DNA from: Diabrotica undecimpunctata
Taxonomy: Eukaryota; Arthropoda; Insecta; Coleoptera; Chrysomelidae
Length of the DNA stretch: 64,000 nucleotides
Direction of reading: 5' to 3'
Assembly: GCF_040954645.1 (NCBI RefSeq)
Contig: NC_092808.1
Span: forward strand, 118,832,049 to 118,896,048
Part shown: one piece after another, positions 11,584-23,081 of the stretch
Layout of the letters: the number at the start of each line of letters is the position of its first letter
How positions within the stretch are numbered: position 1 is the first letter of the stretch
Notes under the pieces: generated by a model
What the model was told of the DNA's origin: nothing
The model's database searches: none
What the model saw: only the letters and a program-made list of their open reading frames with translations
Program-made: the position numbers and the translations under genes

Positions 11584-12635
11584 TTACAGTAAGTGTTCAA
11601 AATGCCCTCCGTTTTCGCGAAAACACAAGTCTATTCTTTTTTCTAAAGATTCCATTAACCTTCTAAACGGTAGGGGATCAGCTATGATGTCATTAAATTG
11701 ACGTTGAATTCTTTCTTACAATTCTTGGCGTGAATTTACCTCTGTAGCATAGACTTTTTCCTTAATATACGACCAAACTGCGTAGTCCAAAGGGTTAAAA
11801 TCGCATGGCCGAGGAGGCCAATGAATGGGAGATTCTGCACCTCTACCATTCCATAGATTCGGAAAATGATTACTCAACCAATTACGACACCTTCTATTAA
11901 AATGTGGTGGAGCTCCATCGTGCATAAAAAATAAAGATCTTCGCTCGTTTAGCGTTAAATCTTCTAATATCTCGAATATGGAATTGTTTAAAAAATCAAG
12001 ATACATATCACCATTTAAATTTCCAGGTAGAATAAAGTTGCTGCCCAAACATTAACTTTAAATGAGTGTTGGTAATGTGATACCCTTTTGACTCGTGGAT
12101 TCTCATCACACCAGTAGTGTGCATTATGGGAGTTAAACATACCTTGTCGCGTAAATGTGGCCTCGTCCGTAAAAAGAATGCATTTTAAAAAATTTGGATT
12201 GTGGGCTGTCCTTTGTTGCAATGTTTCACAAAAATCCACTCTAACCGGTAGATCATCTGGCAAGAGCTCTTGGACTTGTCTGTAATGATAAGGATGTAAT
12301 TGCTGTTCTTTCAGTATCCACCAAGTACTTGAAGAAGAAGTATTTGTTTGTCTTGCTATATTCCTTACGCTAACTGTTGGATCTTGATCAAGTAAATTTA
12401 AAATATTATTTTCTTTATTAATCGTTCTTGTTGTTCTTGGTCTACCAGAATTTATTTTATTTGGTCTCACATTCCCAGTTTCTCGACAACGTCGTTCAAC
12501 GGCTCTAAATGTTTTTTTACTTGGTAAGTTTCTTCTAGGAAACTTTTCTGCATAACGTGTCACAGCTGCACTAGAACATCCTAAACATTCGCCTAAGGTT
12601 AATAACATGTCAGTGTATTCAACATTTGAGTACAT
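11584..12635 (-). pseudogene. mariner-like DDD transposase, frameshifted
   Basis: The protein carries out cut-and-paste of the surrounding element. From the ATG at 12635 there is a paired helix-turn-helix region (CLGCSSAAVTRYAEKF; the linker NSGRPRTTR; TVSVRNIARQTNTSS), then LHPYHYRQVQELLPDD, the first catalytic Asp in LFTDEATF, the second in FFMHDGAPPHF, and the third in FNPLDYAVW. By eye 43 residues separate the second and third Asp, longer than the 34 of classic mariner. A frameshift near 12048-12015 and a stop at 11716 interrupt it. The true end, GHFEHLL, lies at 11584. It is bounded by the long inverted repeats and could have used its own promoter in them, but none can be pointed to. Confidence 0.9.
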
Positions 12636-12773
12636 TTTGATTTGATTTTACAAATAACAAGGTTTCAAAACTCTAATTATTGTTGATTTATCGTCATAAC
12701 AATCAATAAATGTCAGATTTCCATGGCACACTTGGAGAAAATAGAGGTATACCTATTAGAACTTTATCATTAC

Positions 12774-13223
12774 TACCAGCATCAATTATTACTCCATAAT
12801 TTTCAAATCAAAATATTCCGAAAACGGTACAGAGTATCGAGTTTTACCAAGAGTACTTTTTTCGTGTAAAATTGAATGATGTTTAAGTTTACTTGAAATT
12901 TTGATTAATAATTATACTCTTAAAAAAGTTATATTTACTAATACTTAGTACAATCCGTGTAACTGGCGCCCTCTATGAGAATCAGATATAAAAACAAATT
13001 CATGGGATGTATCAGCTTCCAAAACATATTCGTATAAAATTTTATTACAATGTTGCTAGTAGTTTCGGCAAAATCGTAAAAAATGCGTAAAATTTTTTTT
13101 CTTCAACGCCCTGTATCTTGAAAACGGATGGCGTTACAAAAATTTTTTACTAAGCAAACCCCAATTATTTTTCAGTTTTTTACCTACCCTAGAGACGGGG
13201 TTACCTTTTTTTGAAACACCCTG
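12774..13223 (-). repeat. mariner-like element, right long inverted repeat
   Basis: Partner of 11055-11504; ends in caccctg followed by TA. Confidence 0.93.
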
Positions 13224-13394
13224 TAGTGGACTAAGTGCATAACTACATCACGTGTCACAGTCAAGTGTGAACTGGAGCAAGCCTGTAACAGCTGCAACTA
13301 TTACTTTCTAATTAGTTTATTGCGATTTTGTTGTGTTGAGGTGTGTTAGTTAATGTTAATTTCTTATAGTTTTGATCTAATTAATACGATATAA

Positions 13395-13502
13395 ATGATA
13401 ATGAGATACAACGAAGGCAGAAGAAAGATGCGATTAGCCGGAATGACCTACAAAACTAAAGAAAACAATTTATTGGATGCTAAACAGCCACCATCTGAAA
13501 AA
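13395..13502 (+). other. possible first coding exon with splice donor
   Basis: An ATG at 13395 opens 36 codons rich in Lys/Arg (MRYNEGRRKMRL near the start) that run straight into aaa|gtaagtg, a strong splice-donor match. A T-rich tract and an ag near 13609 could offer an acceptor before another open stretch. I do not recognise the peptide. It may be the first exon of a transposon gene or of a host gene remnant. It does not join in phase with the IS630-type segment at 18057, so I keep them apart. Confidence 0.3.
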
Positions 13503-15180
13503 GTAAGTGTTTTATTTATAGTATAAGTATGTACATTTAATTTAGTTTGATGTTATGCTGTAACGTAACCCAAGTTGTTTATGGTAATAAAACGTTAGGA
13601 ATATTATAGGTTTTGTCGGCTTTAAGATCATGCTTAGTGAAGGTTCTAGTACAAGATCGCGAACAGATGTTTGAAGGGTGGAGATATAAACGGATTGCCA
13701 GGTATCCTTTAGAAGCTAGGCGTATAAAATCATTAATTTATATTTTTACTTTTAGGTTTTATGCAAATGTAAAAAATAGTTCAAAGTGTTCAAGAGGGCA
13801 TTTCAAGGCGTGTTCAAGTAACTAAAAGGCGCATTGAAACTCTTGTTAAATATTTAAAATCAGAAAAAACTTCTTACGCAGAAATAAGGGACAATAAGGG
13901 AAACACCACAAAGTACTCCACCATTTCCTAATTTGGTTTCTACATTCCGTTTTTCTACTCCATCATTTCGCTAACCACGCAGTCATATGTGTGACACCTG
14001 CGATATGTTCCAAGCTGCAATCAAGAGCAATACAGTAAAACAAAATAATAACAAACAATGCTAGAATTGCACCATCGTAAGACAGAAAAAGCTAGGCAGG
14101 TCATGGACAATGACCACAAGAACTCTCAAATGCTAAGAAGCGACAAAAGAGACATGACCCTCAACCACCGATAACGGTTATGGAACAAGAAGAAGAAAAA
14201 GAAGCATACCTTTTATCATTCTTTTTAATGTTTTCGATCCATATTTAGTCAGTTGTGTGGTAATATTACCCGGTCCACTTACTCTTTAATTTTTCAATGG
14301 CTGTTGACTGTATCTATTGATAGTTGCATTTGTTCTTCATGTATTTGTATATTATGTGTTTCTACTGAGTTTTGAATTTCTGTTTGATTTTCTTTGTAAT
14401 TCTGCAGCAATTATGTGTAATATGTTCCTTATTTTTTTCTCTTCATAAATTACAAGCTAGATCTTTTTTGTCCTTTCTAATGTTGTGTATAAATTCTCCG
14501 TTATTTGATATTGTACTATGTGTACAAGTTTAAATGGTTGCAAAAAAATCAATATTTCCTTAGCACTCGTGGATAAAAAAGATATTAATTTTAAATAAAG
14601 AAATAATAAATTCCTATTAGTATAGCAAAAAGGTTTTAAAATCCGAATGAAATTTATATTAAATATTAACTGAATTATCAAACCTAAAACGTTTATAAAT
14701 GAAAGGGTTAAAAAATTTTAACGAAGATGTTTTCCATTCATGAATTCATTTTGGTTCGTTTTAATGAGTCTCTTTTTGTCATTTAGAATGAATTAATTTT
14801 AAATATTCATTTCAGCTTAATTACGGTTTTATGCAGAGAGTGTTATAAATAGATATCGCATCGGCTAAAAATGGGGTAATTAGGAGCGACATAATACATT
14901 GCAATAGGGTGAAATTATTTGGTTTAAATGGAAAGCAAATAATAAATCTAAGAAAAAATTACTACTTCAGTATGGGAACTTTTTTTTAACTTTCTTCATA
15001 ATGCTTTCTTTTATCTGTCCGATTTTTAAAGCTATATTTAAATGTCTTCTCTTTTCACAAATGTTCATTACTTTATACGTCTTTTAACTATCTATTATCC
15101 CTAACTTAAGTTGCTTGTGCTGAAAATTAAATCAAGAATCTAAGCAAAACCAAAATATCTAAAACATAAATCAAATAGTG
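13503..15180. other. Mostly non-coding; purine-rich LINE-like tail at 14085-14215
   Basis: Nothing firmly coding. At 13760-13915 a plus-strand frame (EGISRRVQVTKRRIETL) is open for about 50 codons but unrecognised. At 14085-14215 a Lys/Arg-rich stretch ending aacaagaagaagaaaaag looks like a LINE 3' tail. Around 14700-14960 the DNA is AT-rich without repeat features. Confidence 0.4.
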
Positions 15181-15515
15181 GATGGAACGACATAAGAAAA
15201 AGTTTTATTCAGGGCAAAAATAGTTGCAGAAATGAACTGAAACATAAAACGAATAAAAAAAAAGGGAGAAATATGGTCAGTATTATTGGAGATACTGCCA
15301 TTGAAGGACTTGGCAAATCTCAAAAAGGAAATTTGGGAATATAAAGACCTGATAGTGATTAAACGGAATTAAAAAAAAAGAAAAAAACAAGAGAAGACTA
15401 TATTTTACAAAGATTGGCGAGGAAATAGGTCAGACAGAGATCTTCAAATTTATAAGGCTACCAAGTAGGAAGCGAAATTAGCAGAAGCTAAAGCAGCAGC
15501 GTATAAAAAATAATA
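15180..15515 (+). pseudogene. LINE ORF2 linker fragment
   Basis: A short piece resembles the linker between endonuclease and reverse transcriptase of RTE-type LINEs: KKEIWEYKDLIV-like and SDRDLQIYKATK, then EAKLAEAKAAAYKK (near 15430-15510), a pattern of alternating charged and Ala residues usual there. Frames shift several times and both ends are lost. No RT follows. Confidence 0.5.
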
Positions 15516-17050
15516 CGTTTAATTTGATTTACTTTACAAAAATAAAAGTTATCAAAGCATTATACAAGTTTTGTTTTTATATATTAAGTAATATATAAAA
15601 AAATTGAAAATTACTAAAATTATCAAACAAAATTTTTAAAGAATACAATTAAGATTTTTTAAATTTTAAAGGCCTTTAATTTTTAGAGGTGTTATAAAAA
15701 ATATAAAGAATTCAGCAATAAGTAGACATACAATTTTATTAACATACATACAAGTAATGTGCCATAAGAATTATTCACTTTTGTCGGCCATCTATTTTGG
15801 CATTTTGTAATATTCTACACTTTGATAACTTGTTTTCACTTGTATCGTACCATATTGTGGTTTTCCATCGCCTTAACTGAGCCTTAAGACTCTACCTCTT
15901 TAAGTATTATTTACACATCAGCAACTAGATTTTACTCATGACTTCCATCCTCGGATTTACATGTAAATCGAACTATCAACATGCTTGGTTGGGTGATGAC
16001 ACTTCTGGCTGCTACTACATCAAACAGCGCTTGTAAACATTAAAGTTTCTTATATCAGCACTTTTATAATTGACACGTTAAAGATTTTTTTTAAAATATA
16101 CAGTATAGTAAAAAAAGATATTTACCGTTTATGTTTTCTTTATTTCTAGCGAAACTATTACATCAAGCAACATCTTAATTTCCATTTGATAATCCTATCC
16201 GACCATATTATTGGATCGATATCTGTCTTAAGCCCTATCATTTCACTAATTTATTCGTATTAAATGATGATATTACGAAAATAACAGGTATTAAACGGAA
16301 AACATACAAATTTTAATGAATAGTTACAAAATCTATATTACCTTCGTGTTGGCTGAGATAACTCCTTTGAAATAAATTAGGTTGAATTTTCAGTGAACCT
16401 GTTAAAATTTTAATAGGAGATTGTAATTTATTCAAGGGTTAGTTGTAGAAGGTAGAATTTTTAAACGTTTCACGAAAAACTTAAACATTTTCAATTAAAA
16501 CAAATTTTGTTTTGGGCTTTTTTCTAGTCAATTTACAATAAAATTACATCAATGCAATTTTTTAGACGGTTTTCAGCGAATAATTTTTATTACAAATTTA
16601 TTTAATTTCATTGATATATAGTACGTTCACTCTATCTTTTCCCATGCATGAAATTATTCACGAATTACTTTATATACTAGGTCTCTTTTTTACTCACAGA
16701 AACTAGTATTGCAAAATTAAGGCACCTGTCCATAGAAATCACAATATGCTAAACAAGGATCAACAATATGGCAGGTCTTTGATACCTTGTTTACTGTAAA
16801 TTTTGACGTTTATAATTTTCATTGACAGTGACATTAGCTCATTTGTCGTGTTTATTGATTTATTTGAATTTATTTTTGTTTTGGTATTTCAAATTATTTA
16901 ACGTATAATCTTTGAGTATATCATTTGAATTCTATATTTTCAAGCATAATTATTGTTAGAAAGACTAACTGTTGCTCTCTTAATTTGATTACCTCCGGTA
17001 ATTATTTATTTTTAAGCTAATGAGAAAAGTAATATTTTCTAATCTACAAA
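15516..17050. other. AT-rich stretch, no gene seen
   Basis: About 1.5 kb with no coding frame, tandem repeat or inverted end that I can recognise. Confidence 0.5.
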
Positions 17051-18048
17051 TTGCCATTATACTACATACTAGAGTCTGACTATAGTTCCGTCGAACGGAA
17101 ACTTATCTGTATTTTTTTGGAGATTACTTATTATTATTATCCCAGATTTAGCCATACGGCTCTCACTCCCTCTACGGGGAAAATTCACTCATCCCAGATA
17201 CCTACGGTATCAAAAGGATTGAGCTCTGGTGGGACTCTTTCCGTGTTAACGAGCCCTAGGTGACTTGGTATGCTGAAGTATCTCCCAAAAATTTTCGTAC
17301 ACATCTGAACGTTGAGAGAAGTACAGCTTTCTGCATGGTTTTGTAGAGATGTTCATTCAGACCTAGCTTTCTTATGTTTTGTAGGAGGTTCTTCGGAATG
17401 ACTCCAGTAGTAGAGAGAATAATAGGTATTGTCTGGGTACTTTCCATTTTCCACTGTCTTCGTATTTGAATTTCCAGATCCCTGTACTTGGCGATCTTTT
17501 CGTTTTGTTTAACATGAAGATTATTGTTGTTGGGTATCGCCACATCAATTAGTGTTGTTTGTCTCTTTAGTTTATTAACTAGTATGAGATCTGGTTTATT
17601 ATGTCCCACTGTTTGGTCTGTGAGCACAGTGCGGTCCCAGTATAGCTTGTAGTTATCATTCTCAAGTATACTTTCAGGAACGTATTGATAATATGGGAGA
17701 TGGTTTGCTTGGAGAAGTCCCAGTTTGATGGCCATCTCTTTATGAAGGATCTTTCCTACTGAGTCGTGCCGTTCCTTATATTTAGTTGCAGCAAATGACT
17801 AACAACCCCCGGTAATGTGTTGGATGGTTTCTTGAGCCTGACATCCATATCGGCATATTTCAGGTAATTTTTGGTTGGTATAACATGATCCTGAATGGCG
17901 AGTAATGAACCCCCTGTTTCAGAGAACAACTTTCCTGATGTCAGCCAATAGTTCGACGCTTTATTGTCGACGTGGTCTTGACCAACTTCATTAGGATGTC
18001 GCCCGTGAAGAGGTTTACACATTTAGGTTATTATTATTATTATTACCA
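17050..18048 (-). pseudogene. R2-like LINE C-terminus with nuclease-type domain
   Basis: The minus strand gives the C-terminal part of a LINE ORF. First (18022-17756) KPLHGRHPNEV, then SNYWLTSGKLFSETGGSL and AIQDHVIPTKNYLKY, a pattern I associate with insect RT proteins just before a zinc-knuckle segment; the knuckle itself is deleted. After a frameshift near 17780, KERHDSVGKILHKEMAIKLG leads to NKPDLILVNK and TLIDVAIP followed by NEKIAKYRDL, which looks like the PD...D-K core of the restriction-enzyme-like endonuclease of R2-type elements. The remaining 200 bp to 17050 is probably 3' UTR, ending in an AAT-rich tail. TTA repeats also lie at 18028-18046. Confidence 0.65.
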
Positions 18049-18056
18049 TTTTTAAG

Positions 18057-18738
18057 ATATTCCTGAAAAAACGGTAAATTCCCAAGCGCAGCAACTTGTG
18101 CTGAATTTATATGAATATTTTGAGTTAGAAAGAAGTGATGGAGGACCTATGAAGCCTCTTACATCTGTTCAAGAGGTAAAATATCAAATGAATGTTTGTT
18201 AATCAGTTACTATTAAATAATTATTTTTAAGAGAGTTGCCGCTGCTTTAAAAATATCACGGCAGACAATATACTTGACAAAAAAGGAAAGAAAACAATCC
18301 CGTCCTTTCAAAACAAGGCAAAAATAGACATCGTCTTAAAGTAAGACGACTGATATGCCCGAGGCATCAAAAATGGCAGTACGGAATACGTTGTCTGATA
18401 TGTACCAACAGAGTAAGTATTGATTTCTTCAGTGTAAGTTTTATGTTAAACAAGAACCTGAAAAACTTTCTTTTTCAAAGAAGCATGTTACTCTGTGGAG
18501 TTTGACCTGTCAATTAAGGGATAAGGAAGTAGTGGATATTGGAAAATCATCGCTTAGTACATTTACTCCAAAGAAAATACAACAAATTCTTGGCAAGACA
18601 ATAGTGCCAAAAGTGTTCCAAAAACCAGGAGGTCATGATGGTAAACGTTTTGTAAATGTTCACGCTAGTTCACGCAAAGGATTTATTTCGGGAACAAATT
18701 TATTAAATTGGTATAAGGTTCAATGCTCGAATAAATAA
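18057..18738 (+). pseudogene. IS630/Tc1-superfamily transposase remnant, intron-like gaps
   Basis: Broken pieces read as a helix-turn-helix DDE transposase. SQAQQLVLNLYEYFELE and SVQE (18075-18175) run into gtaaaa; after a T-rich gap, RVAAALKISRQTIY (near 18232) gives the recognition helix. MPEASKMAVRNTLSDMYQQ (18355-18412) precedes gtaagt. Then 18502-18738 holds HDGKRFVNVHASSRKGFISG, similar to the G-KR-II-HA-GF segment between the first and second catalytic acids. The gt and ag placements suggest real introns, but decay prevents proof. The same family recurs at 45.6-46.6 kb with the YLDGTW motif. Confidence 0.6.
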
Positions 18739-18769
18739 ACTTTGATCAAATGAAAGGCAGATATCAAGC

Positions 18770-18850
18770 ACAGTTTATTAATTTAATCTTGACCAAGTAT
18801 TTTCGCTTCCTAGAGCATCTTCAGGGGCATTTCGTCAATTTTGGAGTATC
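18770..18850 (-). repeat. Dispersed repeat with CTGAAGA...GAAA core, copy 1
   Basis: On the minus strand CTGAAGA (18824-18818) and GAAA (18804-18801) bracket a short GCT...AGC stem, followed by a TTGGTC segment and attaaattaataaa. Two plus-strand relatives occur at 21955-22040 and 63175-63260. Confidence 0.55.
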
Positions 18851-19336
18851 CAACAATCTGTTGAGAATGTCATAAACATAAAATTGTACATTACATTACA
18901 CTACACAAGGACAAACAGTTTAAAATTTTTTAAAAAGATTTGCCCGGTCAATTTTGGAGCCATGTAAAATCCAGATAAATTTGTAGGGAAAATAATTAGT
19001 TGAAAATCCTTCTATATAATCGGTCAGATATCAGTTTATTGTAAAATGAATATAAAAACAGGTAAAAGACCAAAAAGAAAATTTGTTCAAATATTTTTAG
19101 CTATTTTGTATACTTAACTTTTTTATTTTTCATTTTGTTATAAAAAGTAATATAAGAAATTTGTAGACAATTTCATTTACAAATGATTTTTTATAAAATT
19201 TTTGGTTGGGTTGCCAGTTTACGAGATATAGAGCAAAAACCTTTTGCACCTCTCAAAAACATAAAATTGCGTCCTCTAAAAAATGCACGCCAAAGCCTAA
19301 AAAAACGGGTGTGGCAGTCCAGTGGGACTGCCGGTA
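18851..19336. other. AT-rich stretch, no gene seen
   Basis: No coding or structural signal supported. The last 100 bp (caaaaccttttgcacc and gtggcagtccagtgggactg) are GC-richer and run into the foldback arm. Confidence 0.4.
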
Positions 19337-20325
19337 GAAGTTATACTTCTATACACGCGTTCGCCGTTACAAATTTATATGGGAGTTAATCTGCACAATC
19401 ATTACATATTTAATGCTATAGGTAAGAGAGAGCAGAAAGAGAAAAAGAATTAGGTATATAGGTATATGGTGCATCGTTTGCTGTATATAAACATTTGACC
19501 TGTAATAGGAGTATAGTAAATGAAGGATTGTATCAATATGTTACTGAAAATATATATTTTAAGTTTCATATATGTATAAAAGGAGTTGAATGCAAAAAAA
19601 ATTTTTTACACATACTCTGCAGTAAAATTCATTGTTTATTTTGTTATTAATATAAAAATTACAATACAATACACTGCAACATAATTCAATATAATAATAC
19701 AATACAAATTAAAATGCAATATTCATAAGTATTTAAAACTGCCAATATACATAACTTAGTTTACGAAGATAAAAATAAAAAACCAACAACTCGGATTATG
19801 TTGTAAATTTTTATTTTATTTTAAAATTTAGCATTTTTGCGTAAATTACATATATTTAATAACATTAACGTGAGGTTTTTAAATATTTCAAAAATAAAAA
19901 GGGAAATTCATATTGGGATTCGAACTCACGTCCACCAGCGTATAAACCAAACACGTAAAAGAATTGCCAATTAGACATGATACTAACGGATTTCAAAATT
20001 GACAGTTGTCTGTCATACAGTGATTATTTTGAAATACAAAATCCTAAAATAATTATGAACATTTAATAAATAATACAAAACATATCACATAAATAATAAT
20101 ATTAATATATATTACATTATATATATTATAATATTATATATAATATAATATATTTATAATATTAAATATATATACAAAAGGAACATTTTTATTCTCGAGA
20201 GAGGAAGAGAGAGAAAATATATCTTATGTCTCTCTCTTACTCATTATCTTACATATGTAATGGTTTCACAGATTCACTCCTGTGCAAATTTCCAACGCCG
20301 ACCGTGCGTATAGAAGTATAACTTC
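19337..20325. repeat. Foldback repeat with arms of about 100 bp
   Basis: The left arm (19337-19443) begins gaagttatacttctatac and continues through a gcgttcgccgtt block, a cattacatat block and a taagagagag block. The right arm (20231-20325) carries the same blocks in inverse order. Similarity is moderate with indels. The roughly 790-bp interior is AT-rich with a tRNA-like box and no transposase. It could be a non-autonomous DNA transposon or two copies of one repeat in head-to-head arrangement. Confidence 0.6.
19910..19985 (-). other. tRNA-like segment (B-box match), possible SINE piece
   Basis: The minus strand holds GTTCGAATCC (19925-19916), a match to the B box of tRNA genes, with an A-box-like attggcaattc about 50 bp upstream and a T-rich run after it. 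The arms do not pair well enough for a functional tRNA. A tRNA-derived SINE fragment is the likelier reading. Confidence 0.35.
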
Positions 20326-20339
20326 AAAAATGCAACATT

Positions 20340-21260
20340 TCAATGGACTAGTTGTATTCCGACATAATTAATAATAAAATAATATTATTTATAAGCATTT
20401 TTGGTTTTATTGTAAGAGTGATAGTGATTTTTTGTTACCGAACAATTTTATTCGTCTTAACCTTCTAAAATTTTTATCCCGCATGGACAAAAATTCAGTC
20501 TATCGATAATAATATAGTATGCAGAGCCAGAAATCGATTATCTTCGGATGGATGACCCCGTACAAAAGACACTAATGAATATAATCGGAAGTCAAAATGA
20601 TTTCACGGCTGGTAGCCACAAACGAGAGGGACATATCGATATATGTGTGGTTTATGATGTGTTTAGGGTGAATGACAAGAAGCTCATGGGTGGTTAAAAT
20701 AATGAAGTTTATTATGCACTTGTTTAGAGTGTTACATTTTGGCCAGATGAATTTGTTAGATAATATTATACAATATACAGGGTAAGTTATGGGGAACTGT
20801 ACATAATTCTACCTCGTATGCAAGCCCATATGGGGAATAACTAATGACCGTAAAACTGTATGTTCTCATTGTTTAATGATATATAGGACAAGTTGTGAAT
20901 TTTTACTGAAGTTACATGTGTCCCATACTTTTGGCAAACGTTACAGTGCTACCACTTCAAATTAAAAAAATTCAGGTCCGGTTTTAAAAATTTTGTTTTG
21001 TTCATAGGAAAAATTTCACCTTGTACACGATTTTTAAAAACTGTAATAACAATTTCAAAAATTACACAAACATTTATTAAAAACATTAAACTTGATTATT
21101 AAATACAAATTTAGAAAAGTTAGCCATGAAATTAAAAAATGTTATTTTTTTTGCAAAATTTAATTTTTTCGCATAAAGATTTTTCTGATGCGCGTGAAAA
21201 GGGAAAGTCATACAATTTGAAAACGACAAAAACATAAATTAAGTTTAACATTTTTTTGTA
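20340..21260. other. No gene seen
   Basis: No coding frame of note. A segment at 20780-20930 beginning acagggtaagttatgg resembles transposon end sequences but I cannot find a partner. Confidence 0.4.
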
Positions 21261-21271
21261 GTAGTGTAAAT

Positions 21272-21403
21272 TATTGAAAATTTTTATACAAAAAGATGAC
21301 AGTTATATGACAATGAATGAAAGTACTTGTACTATTTTGTGGGTACAAGTACTTTCATTCATTGTCATATAACTCTCCTCTTTCTGTATAAAAATTTTCA
21401 ATA
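21272..21403. repeat. Long hairpin, 60-bp arms and 12-base loop
   Basis: Arms 21272-21331 and 21344-21403 are inverted copies (core tatgacaatgaatgaaag and its complement), with a few mismatches and a loop of about 12 bases. The pairing weakens but continues a few bases outward. It could be a small MITE or the folded end of a larger element. Confidence 0.9.
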
Positions 21404-21744
21404 ATATAACACACATTTCAAAATATATTTCTTTAATAAATATAAATAATTTAAATAATATAAAACATCACATTTTCTTTCAACAAACAATAACATATAC
21501 CTTACTCCTATATCATCTGTTAACATCCCTCTCCGCAAGAAACGTCCTCCTAAGTCAGACAGTTACAACATTGACCGAAGATCACTCATTATCAGTAATA
21601 CGGGATAGTTTGAACTATGTATCACCAATCACTATATAAAAACTCTTGTACGGGAATGTAAGTAGTATTTTGTTTATTTCTAATTTATTACAGTTCAACA
21701 GATTTTTCTCTTACTTATTTGTGGGTTGTTACTTTGTCTGCTAA

Positions 21745-22040
21745 AGCAATTTTATGCATATTAATAGACATGTAATATTGGCATAATTACTAAAACCTTT
21801 TTGATCTATAACTTTCTTGATCTATATCCTTATTAGACAGCACCCTAATGGAGAATGGAACAACAGAGAGAGATGGAAACGGTTGAGCGAGGGAAGGCAG
21901 TGAATACTGTAGAATCCCTAAATATATATATATATATTTTCAGCATTTAATTTACTTTGTACCACTGACTTGATGATGCTCTGCAAATTTTAGAAAGCGA
22001 AACCGATCGTCTTGGGTAGTAAAATTAAATTGATTGTGAG
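21745..22040 (+). repeat. Dispersed repeat, copy 2
   Basis: It shares with 63095-63260 the blocks taatattggcataatta, agacagcaccc, a gtacc.ttgac.tga box, gcgaaac and taaattgatt. At 21970-22000 it reads TTGATGA then GCGAAAC, bracketing a potential GCTCT...AGAAAGC stem. Confidence 0.65.
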
Positions 22041-22067
22041 TAAGTCTAATTTATTTCTTTTTTACCT

Positions 22068-22069
<2 letters not shown>

Positions 22070-22150
<81 letters not shown>
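22070..22150. repeat. (TA)n microsatellite, about 80 bp
   Basis: A nearly pure TA run abutting the 3' side of the dispersed repeat, possibly its tail. Confidence 0.98.
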
Positions 22151-22154
<4 letters not shown>

Positions 22155-22204
22155 ATATATATAATGGTACATTTCCTAAATCAAAATCTGAACTAGCATT
22201 AAAT

Positions 22205-22570
22205 CCTTTAGAAGAAGACCTATACTTGAATATGTCGAAGTGGATCCTAAAATAAGTACCAGACAAGTAAGCCTACAATTGGGCGTTTTTCAATTAAAAA
22301 TTGACAGAGTATGCAGAAATATTAATTTACACCCTTATCACAACAGGTCCAACGATTGCAACTAGAAGATGAAATCCCACGATTACAATTTGCAAGGTGG
22401 ATTGCTTATAACGTCAGCTTTTTGTATAGATCCCAATTTACTGACAAACCCAATTTTATAAAGGATAAAAAAATAATTCGCTTAACTCACACATTTGGAC
22501 AAACGAAAATCCCCATGTGATTCGCGACTTTCGGTAGCAGTATAGATTTTTAGTGAATTTTTGTATAGAA
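22205..22570 (+). pseudogene. mariner/IS630-like transposase scrap
   Basis: Plus-strand pieces match the middle of a mariner-like transposase: LEYVEVDPKISTRQVSLQLG (second helix-turn-helix), then NLHPYHN and a shifted frame with LQLEDEIPRLQFARW, then PNF and the damaged NENPHVIRDF segment that follows the first catalytic motif. It is more decayed than the element at 11.06-13.22 kb but has the same order. No ends are visible. Confidence 0.6.
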
Positions 22571-23081
22571 GTAAAAAACTTTTTTGTTCATGCACAGTTT
22601 AAATATATTATATATTTATAGACCAAGCAATAAACACATCCAGCATATTATAATTTACCCAGCTAATACCCAAAAAGTGTTTCAATTCTCTTATCAACCA
22701 AATTGGTGGTTATGATGCCAGATAAATCCTAAGCAGGCAAGTTATAAATGCCATATATCTAATGCGATTTGAAACCAATGCCATCAGCGTGATTCCAAAA
22801 ACGCGCTATCGAATGTACCAACCGATTTCAATCAATACATTTGCATTACTCGGAAGTCCAACCGGATATTAGGTCAGTTACTCGACGTTCGAAATGAAAT
22901 TAAAATTTGGCCGAACGAATGTTTCCAATATTTGTTGTTTATATGAGTTTTATTCTCCAAATTGATATAAACAAGCTTAATGGTTTATGCTTCAAGCATA
23001 AACGAATATCCAGAAAAACAAAATTAAAAAGATTACTAAAAATTCTAACATAAATAAATTTAAACAACATGTATTTTTAAA
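22571..23081. other. No gene seen
   Basis: Mixed composition (22680-22930 is less AT-rich) with no open frame or repeat I can name. Confidence 0.4.

Larger units (their letters stand above)
11055..13223 (-). mobile_element. mariner-like transposon with 450-bp inverted ends
   Basis: A 2169-bp element begins cagggtgtttcaaaa and ends with its inverse, flanked by TA at 11053-11054 and 13224-13225. The inverted repeats continue inward for about 450 bp (11055-11504 and 12774-13223) with few mismatches, far longer than the roughly 30 bp of classic mariners. A broken transposase fills the centre on the minus strand. The similarity of the ends suggests that this copy is not very old, or that the ends have been homogenised. 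Confidence 0.95.

Noticed and set aside
19337..19350. loxP-like resemblance of gaagttatacttc
   Set aside because: Only a few bases agree and the spacer structure is wrong; there is no recombinase gene in the window.
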